Positions 1-6,915 of a stretch of 17,572 nucleotides of DNA are shown piece by piece. Location of the stretch: assembly GCA_937890135.1 (NCBI GenBank), contig CALBYC010000063.1, positions 1 to 17,572 of the forward strand, written 5' to 3'. The number at the start of each line of letters is the position of its first letter. Positions within the stretch are counted from its first letter, which is position 1. Below the pieces are notes generated by a model that was not told the origin of the DNA, ran no database searches, and saw only the letters and a program-made list of their open reading frames with translations. A program made the position numbers and the translations under genes. Source of the stretch: an uncultured Parabacteroides sp. Its GTDB lineage: Bacteria; Bacteroidota; Bacteroidia; Bacteroidales; Tannerellaceae.

Positions 1-37
1 GGTCGTTGCTTTTTCCCGAATCGGTCACGACCTTTTT
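1..37 (+). terminator. Possible terminator of a gene left of the window
   Basis: GGTCGT at 1-6 pairs with ACGACC at 27-32, and TTTTT follows at 33-37. The loop of 20 bases is long and the left arm may continue outside the window, so the hairpin cannot be judged fully. It fits the 3' end of a plus-strand gene that stops before base 1. A second short dyad, GGTC-AC-GACC (23-32), competes for the same bases. Confidence 0.3.
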
Positions 38-59
38 CCGGTTTGGTTGCTTATGAACG

Positions 60-139
60 AAAAATGTCCATTAAGAGCAATAGAAATAATGCGTATTAAG
101 TTGAATAACATTGATTTGTAAAAATCATAAAAATGTCCA
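60..139 (+). repeat. Direct repeat pair upstream of the barrel gene
   Basis: The 11-mer AAAAATGTCCA occurs at 60-70 and again at 129-139, 69 bases apart start to start. The second copy ends 22 bases before the putative -7 element at 162-169, close to where an activator would bind. No binding protein is known; the repeat is seen, its role is inferred. Confidence 0.4.
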
Positions 140-161
140 CATCACGAAAGAATAAAACCGT

Positions 162-169
162 TATCTTTG
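162..169 (+). promoter_or_regulatory. Bacteroidetes -7 element for the barrel gene
   Basis: TATCTTTG matches the TAnnTTTG consensus of the Bacteroidetes primary sigma factor. It lies 82 bases before the ATG at 252, so transcription would start near 176 with a ~75-base AT-rich leader. No TTTG -33 element lies at the usual 19-21 base distance, so the promoter may depend on an activator. Nothing else gene-like is seen in 38-251. Confidence 0.5.
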
Positions 170-251
170 TATGAAGTAATTTCAAGAATTGTAATATCGT
201 GAAGCACAAAGAAAAAACTTAATTATAAAAATAATCATAAAAGCAAGTATT

Positions 252-2714
252 ATGAAAAAGAAGTCAACTTTGTTATTTTTGTGTGGAGGACTATTGATGG
301 TAATTCCCGCACATTCTATGAACGTACATCATAGGCAAGAAAAGGCCGTGTTTACGGATGTGCCGTCAAATGATAAAATCAAGGGGAAAGTGTTGGACAA
401 AGAAGGCGCTCCTATCGCCAATGCCCTCGTTACGGAATTGAATGACATCTATAGCAATAATATGGTTCAGTGCGATAGTACGGGATACTTTGAAATAACA
501 GTAGATTCTAATTCTGTAACTTTAATGGTATCGGCTATTGGTTACCTTCCTCGAAAATTGGAATCGGGCGAGTTCAAGGAAAAGAATGGCTTAAAGATAT
601 GTTTGGATGCCAATCCTGATTTTACAATTGAGGAAGTTGAAGTAGTGGCCAAGAGGAAAGCGGTGACAGTTACCCCGACCGGGCTGATTTATAACATGAA
701 CGACAACCCGTTGAAGGGTGAAGACGCACTTGAAGCATTGAAGTTCGTGCCGATGGTGATGGTACAAGAGGATTTGCCTTCTGTTGTAGGAAAAGGAATT
801 CCTGTAGTCTATGTGAACAATCGCAAATTGAGACTTTCCGGTCAGTCATTGACTGCGTACTTGAAGTCCTTGCCTGCCCAAAATATAGAAACGGTAGAAA
901 TCATTCGTAATCCTGGTTCTCGCTATGAGGGGGCGGACTGCGTGTTGGACATCAAGCTGAAAAAGAATGAAAACAATGGCATAAAGGGGTATATAAATGG
1001 GAAAGTATATAAAATACATGACATCGAAGAGGATTTGTATGCGAGCTTGGATTACACCCGAAACAAATGGAACAGCTATATGGATGTGTTCCTCGGGGAT
1101 AGAAGGAACTATTTCGACAGAAGTTACAAGACGCACTATCTGAAAGAAGACTTCATGGTGAACCGCACAAGTCTGGAGAAATCCAAAGGGGAATTCGGAA
1201 ACATGAACTTCATAGGCGTGTACCAGTTCTCGGACATCCATAGCTTGGGTGTCAATGCCAACGTATCCTTCAATAACAACAACGGGGGCAAAGAGGGCAT
1301 GACGGTCTATGAGAACACGAAACAACGCATCAAGTCCTTGTCTGACAGGGAGGGTACTGTCTGGGGGGCATCCGGAAACCTGAATTACCAGTACCACTCT
1401 AAGGATGGGAAACGGTATTTTATAGCCGATGTGGACTACTTGTACAACGATTACCAGCAACATGTGATAAATGAGATGAACAATGTGGACGAGCTTGGAA
1501 ATTTCCAATCCTTGTATCTGAAGGAGGAACAGGACGTGCCGCAACGTTCAGACATCTATTCTGCCAAAGTGGAGTATGGCGGGAAGTCGGCCAACGGTTT
1601 CAGCTATGATTTCGGAACGGACGCCTATTATTCCCACATACGTACGGACAGCCGGTACAAGAAATGGGAAAACAATGAGTTTTTGTTGGATCCCGGGCAT
1701 TGCAGTGACTTTAAAATAAAGGAGTTCACCCCAGCCTTGTTCCTTGACCTTACCAAAAAATGGGATGAGAAGTTTCATACATCGCTCGCCGTACGATTGG
1801 AATATACAAAGTATGACGGGAAAGAATATCAGCAGGGTTCCTCGTTTGAGAATGACTTCATCCGAGTGCTGCCGAGATTTCAGGCGCATTATCGCATTTC
1901 TCAGGAACAAGGACTCTCGTACTCGCTGTCATATAATCTGTCCCGCCCATCCTTTTATGACTTGAACCCGTTCGTGCAGCGGATATCCCCAACGGAGTAT
2001 TCAGTGGGCAACCCTTATTTGCAACCTGTCAAAATATTCTATACGGAGCTGAATTATTCGCTGAACAGCCATATTTCAATTTATGCCCAATACCGGAATA
2101 GGGACGACATCCAGCTTACGACCCAAAAAGACATCGGCAATGGCATTCTGGAAAGCAAACCGGAAAACGTGGGAAGACATGACCACATAGGAGTGGGCAT
2201 CACGGGCTACTTTCCCTACATGGGCGAACGAGGAGCCTTGAATATGAACGCCAACTATGGTTGGGACAAAATGGAAGGTGATACAGAAGTGGGAAAATTG
2301 GATTATGATCACCATTCCGGAAACGCCTTCATCGCCAACAGCTATTTGCTGTTCCCGAAACAAAATATCCGGTTCAATATATATGCAGCATATCGTTCCA
2401 AGGGCAAAGACGGTTATATGCGTACTCCTGCTTCCATCGAAGGTAACATTTCGCTGAGCACAAGCATCCATGATGTCAATTTAAACGTATATGCACAACT
2501 CACAGGGTATCTGTATGATAGCAAAATATCCGGCATTGAGAAGTGCGTAATAGTAAACGACTATTTGAAAGACAACCAGTTCAGCAAAGGAAGGAACAGC
2601 CAAATAGGGCTGAGCATTTCTTATAGGTTCGGGAATAGGAAAGTGAAACAAGTCCAACAAAGGAGCACGTCCAATTCAGAAGTGAGGAATCGTGTTTATG
2701 TGAATTCAAGATGA
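252..2714 (+). CDS. Outer-membrane beta-barrel protein, TonB-receptor-like (CarboxypepD_reg + plug-like)
   Basis: An 820-residue secreted protein. Residues 1-23 form a signal peptide (MKKKSTLLFLCGGLL then a small-residue end). Residues ~43-118 read as a CarboxypepD_reg-like beta-sandwich (KIKGKVLDKEGAPIANALV, then GYFEI and SAIGYL). Residues ~130-235 resemble a TonB-receptor plug, with a conserved-looking IRNPGSRYEGADCVLDIKLK segment leading into the barrel. The rest alternates in amphipathic strands rich in Tyr, Asn and Arg and ends in IGLSISYRFGN plus a polar tail. This is the layout of the outer membrane beta-barrel family (OMP_b-brl_3 type). It is smaller than SusC proteins (~1000 residues) and no SusD partner follows. 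Substrate unknown; ligand uptake or surface sensing are both possible. The next gene encodes a membrane-bound HTH protein that may control it. Confidence 0.88.
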   Translation: MKKKSTLLFLCGGLLMVIPAHSMNVHHRQEKAVFTDVPSNDKIKGKVLDKEGAPIANALVTELNDIYSNNMVQCDSTGYFEITVDSNSVTLMVSAIGYLPRKLESGEFKEKNGLKICLDANPDFTIEEVEVVAKRKAVTVTPTGLIYNMNDNPLKGEDALEALKFVPMVMVQEDLPSVVGKGIPVVYVNNRKLRLSGQSLTAYLKSLPAQNIETVEIIRNPGSRYEGADCVLDIKLKKNENNGIKGYINGKVYKIHDIEEDLYASLDYTRNKWNSYMDVFLGDRRNYFDRSYKTHYLKEDFMVNRTSLEKSKGEFGNMNFIGVYQFSDIHSLGVNANVSFNNNNGGKEGMTVYENTKQRIKSLSDREGTVWGASGNLNYQYHSKDGKRYFIADVDYLYNDYQQHVINEMNNVDELGNFQSLYLKEEQDVPQRSDIYSAKVEYGGKSANGFSYDFGTDAYYSHIRTDSRYKKWENNEFLLDPGHCSDFKIKEFTPALFLDLTKKWDEKFHTSLAVRLEYTKYDGKEYQQGSSFENDFIRVLPRFQAHYRISQEQGLSYSLSYNLSRPSFYDLNPFVQRISPTEYSVGNPYLQPVKIFYTELNYSLNSHISIYAQYRNRDDIQLTTQKDIGNGILESKPENVGRHDHIGVGITGYFPYMGERGALNMNANYGWDKMEGDTEVGKLDYDHHSGNAFIANSYLLFPKQNIRFNIYAAYRSKGKDGYMRTPASIEGNISLSTSIHDVNLNVYAQLTGYLYDSKISGIEKCVIVNDYLKDNQFSKGRNSQIGLSISYRFGNRKVKQVQQRSTSNSEVRNRVYVNSR

Positions 2715-2775
2715 TAGATTGGTGGAATCCGAAAAACCAAAAAACAGAGTAGGAAAGATTTGATATGGTTACTTG

Positions 2776-2806
2776 TTTGCTAATTAAAAAACAATCTTTA
2801 TCTTTG
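2776..2806 (+). promoter_or_regulatory. Full -33/-7 promoter of the membrane HTH gene
   Basis: TTTG at 2776-2779 and TATCTTTG at 2799-2806 are separated by 19 bases, a complete match to the Bacteroidetes promoter consensus. The ATG at 2829 is 22 bases downstream of the -7 element, so the leader would be very short (about 15 bases). The gene is therefore probably transcribed on its own rather than only by read-through from the barrel gene, which ends at 2714 without a visible terminator. Confidence 0.7.
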
Positions 2807-2819
2807 TGATAAAGATAAA
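2797..2819. repeat. Inverted repeat over -7 element and start site
   Basis: TTTATCTTT (2797-2805) and AAAGATAAA (2811-2819) are perfect 9-base inverted arms around GTGAT. The left arm includes most of the -7 element and the right arm covers the expected transcription start. Such a position suits an operator bound by a dimeric regulator, but an AT-rich dyad here may also be chance. Confidence 0.5.
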
Positions 2820-2828
2820 AGAAGAAAC

Positions 2829-3758
2829 ATGAAAACACATGGATTAATCACATGCATACTAATCACATTCCTCGCTATATTTTGCGTAGGATGCACCCGT
2901 GCTAAATTCGCTCCTGAACTAATTTTGATACTAATTACAACAGTATTTGTGGTTTTGTATAGAAGAATAGATAAGAAAAAACGCGAAGCAGACTTGGCTC
3001 ATGAACAATCCCGGAATCAAATAGAATCGCTAAAAATAGTAATGGCAGAAAAAGAAATGGACATACAAAGGAGTCGTGATAAAATATCTCAACTGGAAAA
3101 GAATATGTCATTGTTGAATATAAATATCGAAGAGAAAGAATCTAAGTTGGAAAGATTAGGACAGGATAATGAGAAATTGCAGAAGGAAAAAGATGGAAAT
3201 TCAGAACGGTTGGAAGTTTGTCAACAGGAAATCGCTACGCTCAATTGTTCTTTGAAATGCATTGAAGCTGAAAAGAAGAGATACTTAGAAGATATTGAAC
3301 GGTTGAAAAGGGAAGTAATAGAAAAGGAAACGGTGATGGTAGTAAATCAGGATAGACTGTCTGAACTATTGAAAGAGTTGGAAAAGTATAAACAAGAATG
3401 GAGTGGATTATCTGTTCCCTTAAAGACACTCACATCTGAAGAAGCTAAAGTTATATTGAAGAGAATCAAAAAGATGAATGATTTGGCAGAAGTTGATGCG
3501 GAGAATATAATTGCTTTGTTTCAATCCATAGATTGTCAATATACGGAAAGAATATGGAGAAAGAATCCGAATTTGAAGAAAGGCGACTTGAAAATATGTT
3601 GTTTATTTAAAGCCGGCTTTTCTCAAAAAGAGATAATAGAGCTTTTGGATTTAAGGGAGGATGCGATGTACAAGCGCATGCAGCGCTTGAAGTCCCGCTT
3701 GAGTTTAAATAAAAAATGGGGGAAAAATGAATTGGAACAGTATCTTTGTTCATTTTAG
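2829..3758 (+). CDS. Membrane-anchored coiled-coil protein with C-terminal HTH (putative transcription regulator)
   Basis: The 309-residue protein begins with two hydrophobic segments, ~6-22 (LITCILITFLAIFCVGC) and ~29-44 (ELILILITTVFVVLY), followed by RRIDKKKR. This suggests a membrane hairpin with both ends in the cytoplasm. Residues ~46-195 are a Lys/Glu-rich heptad coiled coil. Residues ~200-309 form a C-terminal domain; DLKICCLFKAGFSQKEIIEL (253-272) and the following RMQRLKSRL look like the sigma-region-4/LuxR-type HTH seen in Bacteroidetes TPR-HTH regulators. Those relatives, as I know them, carry N-terminal TPR sensor repeats; here no sensor domain is visible. The CVGC at 19-22 resembles a lipobox but lacks Leu at -3, and a second membrane segment follows. 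The gene is clearly more A-rich than its neighbours, partly due to Lys/Glu content. Control of the upstream barrel gene is an inference from position only. Confidence 0.75.
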   Translation: MKTHGLITCILITFLAIFCVGCTRAKFAPELILILITTVFVVLYRRIDKKKREADLAHEQSRNQIESLKIVMAEKEMDIQRSRDKISQLEKNMSLLNINIEEKESKLERLGQDNEKLQKEKDGNSERLEVCQQEIATLNCSLKCIEAEKKRYLEDIERLKREVIEKETVMVVNQDRLSELLKELEKYKQEWSGLSVPLKTLTSEEAKVILKRIKKMNDLAEVDAENIIALFQSIDCQYTERIWRKNPNLKKGDLKICCLFKAGFSQKEIIELLDLREDAMYKRMQRLKSRLSLNKKWGKNELEQYLCSF

Positions 3759-3852
3759 GGCAAAATGAAAAGTATGAGGAGCGGAAACAAATCACGAAAT
3801 ACATATTTAGGAACTTTATAGGATTATATAGTGGTAATTGAAAAGGATTTAA

Positions 3853-3860
3853 TACCTTTG
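3853..3860 (+). promoter_or_regulatory. -7 element for the TPR/barrel operon
   Basis: TACCTTTG matches TAnnTTTG and lies 43 bases before the ATG at 3904. No good TTTG -33 box is present at 19-21 bases. A further TATCTTTG at 3741-3748, inside the last codons of the HTH gene, is an alternative. The 145-base gap 3759-3903 holds no hairpin terminator. Confidence 0.45.
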
Positions 3861-3903
3861 TATATTAAACAGGTAGAATATAAACTTATAAAGACAGGGT
3901 GTG

Positions 3904-6903
3904 ATGAAAAGAATACTTATTCCCTTATGCCTGGTTCTGGGGTCGCATCTGGCGGCGGATGCCCAGCGTTCGTACCAGTCCGGTACTCCCGAGCAGCTAT
4001 TCGTGGAAGGCAAAGAGATGTTCAGTTTGAAGAATTATTCGGGTTGTATAGATAAATTGGAAGCCTATAAGTCGCATTCGGCTGATGCGGATTTGATACA
4101 AGAAGCAGATTATATGTTGGTTTATGCCGCTTTCGAACAAGGACGGCCCAATGCGGATGAACTGCTGAAAATGTATTTGGAGACTTATCCGGATTCCCGC
4201 CATGCCGATATCATCAATTACTTGATAGGCTCGGCCCATTTCGGGAAGGGAGAATATGAGAAGGCCATATTTTGGCTGAAAGAGTCAAACATCGATATGT
4301 TGAATGCGGAAGAACAGGAAGCTTACAGCTTCCGTTTGGCCTATTCTTTGCTCCAAACGGGCGACCGGAAACAGGCTTATACTTACTTCAGCCGTATAAA
4401 ACAGATTGGCCACACCTATAAAGACGCTGCTGCTTATTACGTCGCTTACATCGACTATGCCGATGGCAAATACAACCAAGCGTTGGTGGAGTTTGAAGAT
4501 ATGAAGTCCAACCCGCAATATAAGGAGCAGTCTTCTTACTATATTACCCAGATTTATTTTATCCAGAACAAATATAACCAAGTTGTCAAGGAAGGGGAAG
4601 CTTTGCTGGCAGACTATCCCCAAAGCAGGAACAAGGCGGAATTGTATCGCTTGGTCGGTAACTCCATCTATCACTTGGGTGACGAAGCGAAAGCTCTGAA
4701 GATGCTTTCCCGGTACGTGGCCGAGACGGATGCTCCTTTGAGAAGCGACTTGTACCTGTTGGGCATTTGTTATTTCAACCAGGGGAATTATAAGAATGCC
4801 GTGAATAATTTGGGCAAGGTTGTCAGTGAGAACGATGCATTGACGCAGAATGCTTATCTCTATTTGGGGCAGTCCTACTTGAAGTTGAGAGACAAAAACA
4901 ATGCGCGCATGGCATTTGAAGCCGCCGCCACTGCTTCGTATGACAAGCAAATCCAAGAAGCAGCGATGTACAACTATGCGTTGTTGATACATGAAACAGC
5001 TTTTACCGGATTCGGAGAATCGGTAACGATATTCGAGGATTTCTTGAACGACTTCCCCAATTCCCGGTATGCCGATAAGGTGAACGACTACTTGGTAGAG
5101 GTTTATTTGACCACCAAAAACTACGATGCGGCATTGAAATCTATCCAAAAAATCCAGCATCCCAGCGTGAAGATATTGGATGCCAAGCAGAACATCCTTT
5201 TCCAGTTAGGAACGGAAGCCTTTACCAACATGAAGCTGGATGAGGCCATCCGGCTGTTCACCCAAGCCATCCAGATGGGAACTTACAACGAAGAGGCACG
5301 CAGCGATGCTTATTTCTGGAGAGGCGAATCCTATTACAGGAAAGGCGAATATGAAAATGCGATTTCCGATTATCGCACCTATCAGAACAACACGACCCAG
5401 AAAGGAACGGACATGTATCCGCTTTCGTTCTATAATTTGGGATATTGCTATTTCAAGCAGCATAACTATGAGTCTGCATTGAACCGTTTCCGCCAATATG
5501 TGGATGTGGAAAACAACCATGCTTCCGCTTCATATGCCGATGCCTATAACCGCATAGGTGACTGCTTGTTCCGTAACCGCCAGTTTGCTGCTGCGGAAGA
5601 GAACTACAACCGTGCGTCCCAAATCTTGCCTTCGGCCGGCGACTATTCGGTTTACCAAAAAGGTTTTGTGTTGGGTTTGCAGAAAGATTATCAGGGAAAG
5701 ATTCAGGCAATGGACCAACTGATAGCACGGTTCCCCGAATCCCAGTATGTCGATGATGCTCTCTTCGAGAAAGGACGAAGTTATGTGCTTTTGAATAATG
5801 ATGCGTCCGCTGCGCAGACATTTAAAAAATTGATTCAGGAATACCCCGAAAGCAGTTTGGCAAGAAAGGCGGGCATCCAATTGGGATTGATTTATTATAA
5901 TGCCAACCAGCCGGAAAAAGCTGTCGCCGAATACAAGCAGGTGATTGACAATTATCCGGGAAGTGAGGAGGCGAAAGTGGCTTTGCAGGATTTGAAGTCG
6001 GTTTATATTGATTTGAATGATATCGAATCCTATGCTTCTTACGTCAATTCATTGGGCGGGAATGTCCATTTGAATGTCAACGAGCAAGACTCGCTGACTT
6101 ACATAGCTGCCGAGAAATTGTTTATGCGGGGTGATAACGAGGGTGCCCACCGGAGCATGCAGAATTATCTGAGGAGCTACCCGAACGGGGCGTTCAGCAC
6201 AAATGCGAATTTCTATCTGGCAAGCATCGCGTTCAATTTGAAGGAATATGACGATGCGTTGGCCATGTTCCAAAATGTCATCGAGAGCGGAGACCGTAAG
6301 TTCTTGGAAGAATCATGGGCACGGAAGGCGGAAATCGAATATTTGTCCAATGATTTTGCAAAGGCTCTGGAATCCTTCAAACGCTTGAACGAAGTGGCGG
6401 AAAACCCAGACAACAAAGAGGCTGCCAGCTTGGGGCTGATGCGTTGCGCCTTGAAAGTGGGCAATCAGAAGGAGGCACTGGCCGGCGCAAACTTGCTGTT
6501 GAAGAACCCGAAAATATCTCCGGAGGTGGCCAATGAAGCGCGTTATGTGAGAGCAAAGGCTTACATGGAGATGGGGCAGGAGCCGAAAGCGCTGGCGGAT
6601 TTGAAGTTGATAAGCAAAGACACGAGGACTGCCCAAGGTGCGGAAGCCAAGTATTTACTTGCGCAGTTGTACTATGATTCGAACGATGACAAGAATGCCG
6701 AAAAAGTATTGGAGGAGTTTGCGAAGAATGGCACGCCGCATCAGTATTGGTTGGCCCGCGGTTTCATCCTCTGGGCGGACATTTACATTCGCAAAAACGA
6801 CCCGGTCCAGGCCCGCGTCTATTTGAATAGCTTGAAGAAGAACTATCAGGGAAACGATAATATCGACGAGATGATTGAAAGCCGTCTGGCAAAACTAAAT
6901 TAA
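3904..6903 (+). CDS. Large periplasmic tetratricopeptide-repeat protein
   Basis: This 999-residue protein starts with a signal peptide (MKRILIPLCLVLGSHLAADA, cleavage likely before QRSYQ) and then consists almost wholly of TPR-type helix pairs. Clear repeats include FGKGEYEKAIFWL, YADGKYNQALVEFED, FNQGNYKNAVNNLGK, YRKGEYENAISDYRTY, FKQHNYESALNRFRQY and YNANQPEKAVAEYKQV. Linkers of the YPDSRHAD/FPNSRYAD/FPESQYVD type resemble BamD/YbgF-like periplasmic TPR proteins. I chose ATG 3904, preceded by AGGG at 3896-3899, over the in-frame GTG at 3901, which would add one residue. The next gene starts 12 bases after the stop, so the two form an operon. The likely role is as a periplasmic scaffold working with the barrel protein; it could be soluble or bound to the outer membrane. 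No enzyme motif is seen. Confidence 0.85.
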   Translation: MKRILIPLCLVLGSHLAADAQRSYQSGTPEQLFVEGKEMFSLKNYSGCIDKLEAYKSHSADADLIQEADYMLVYAAFEQGRPNADELLKMYLETYPDSRHADIINYLIGSAHFGKGEYEKAIFWLKESNIDMLNAEEQEAYSFRLAYSLLQTGDRKQAYTYFSRIKQIGHTYKDAAAYYVAYIDYADGKYNQALVEFEDMKSNPQYKEQSSYYITQIYFIQNKYNQVVKEGEALLADYPQSRNKAELYRLVGNSIYHLGDEAKALKMLSRYVAETDAPLRSDLYLLGICYFNQGNYKNAVNNLGKVVSENDALTQNAYLYLGQSYLKLRDKNNARMAFEAAATASYDKQIQEAAMYNYALLIHETAFTGFGESVTIFEDFLNDFPNSRYADKVNDYLVEVYLTTKNYDAALKSIQKIQHPSVKILDAKQNILFQLGTEAFTNMKLDEAIRLFTQAIQMGTYNEEARSDAYFWRGESYYRKGEYENAISDYRTYQNNTTQKGTDMYPLSFYNLGYCYFKQHNYESALNRFRQYVDVENNHASASYADAYNRIGDCLFRNRQFAAAEENYNRASQILPSAGDYSVYQKGFVLGLQKDYQGKIQAMDQLIARFPESQYVDDALFEKGRSYVLLNNDASAAQTFKKLIQEYPESSLARKAGIQLGLIYYNANQPEKAVAEYKQVIDNYPGSEEAKVALQDLKSVYIDLNDIESYASYVNSLGGNVHLNVNEQDSLTYIAAEKLFMRGDNEGAHRSMQNYLRSYPNGAFSTNANFYLASIAFNLKEYDDALAMFQNVIESGDRKFLEESWARKAEIEYLSNDFAKALESFKRLNEVAENPDNKEAASLGLMRCALKVGNQKEALAGANLLLKNPKISPEVANEARYVRAKAYMEMGQEPKALADLKLISKDTRTAQGAEAKYLLAQLYYDSNDDKNAEKVLEEFAKNGTPHQYWLARGFILWADIYIRKNDPVQARVYLNSLKKNYQGNDNIDEMIESRLAKLN

Positions 6904-6915
6904 GAGGGAAATAAG

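Noticed and set aside
846..1544. 232-codon minus-strand open frame opposite the first barrel gene
   Set aside because: Shadow of the sense gene; no family features.
252..2714. SusC-type polysaccharide receptor
   Set aside because: Too short, and no SusD partner or glycan enzymes nearby; better placed in the outer membrane beta-barrel family.
2829..2900. Lipoprotein signal (CVGC) in the HTH protein
   Set aside because: The -3 position is not Leu-like and a second hydrophobic segment with a basic flank follows, so a membrane hairpin with cytoplasmic HTH fits better; not fully excluded.
3741..3748. TATCTTTG as promoter for the TPR operon
   Set aside because: It is inside the last codons of the HTH gene, has no -33 box and is farther from the start than the element at 3853-3860.
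3831..4055. Short plus-strand frame overlapping the TPR start
   Set aside because: It overlaps the signal peptide region of the TPR gene in another frame and its product has no features.
4285..5160. 291-codon minus-strand open frame inside the TPR gene
   Set aside because: It lies wholly opposite a well-supported TPR coding region and has no recognisable domain; it is explained by the codon pattern of the sense gene.
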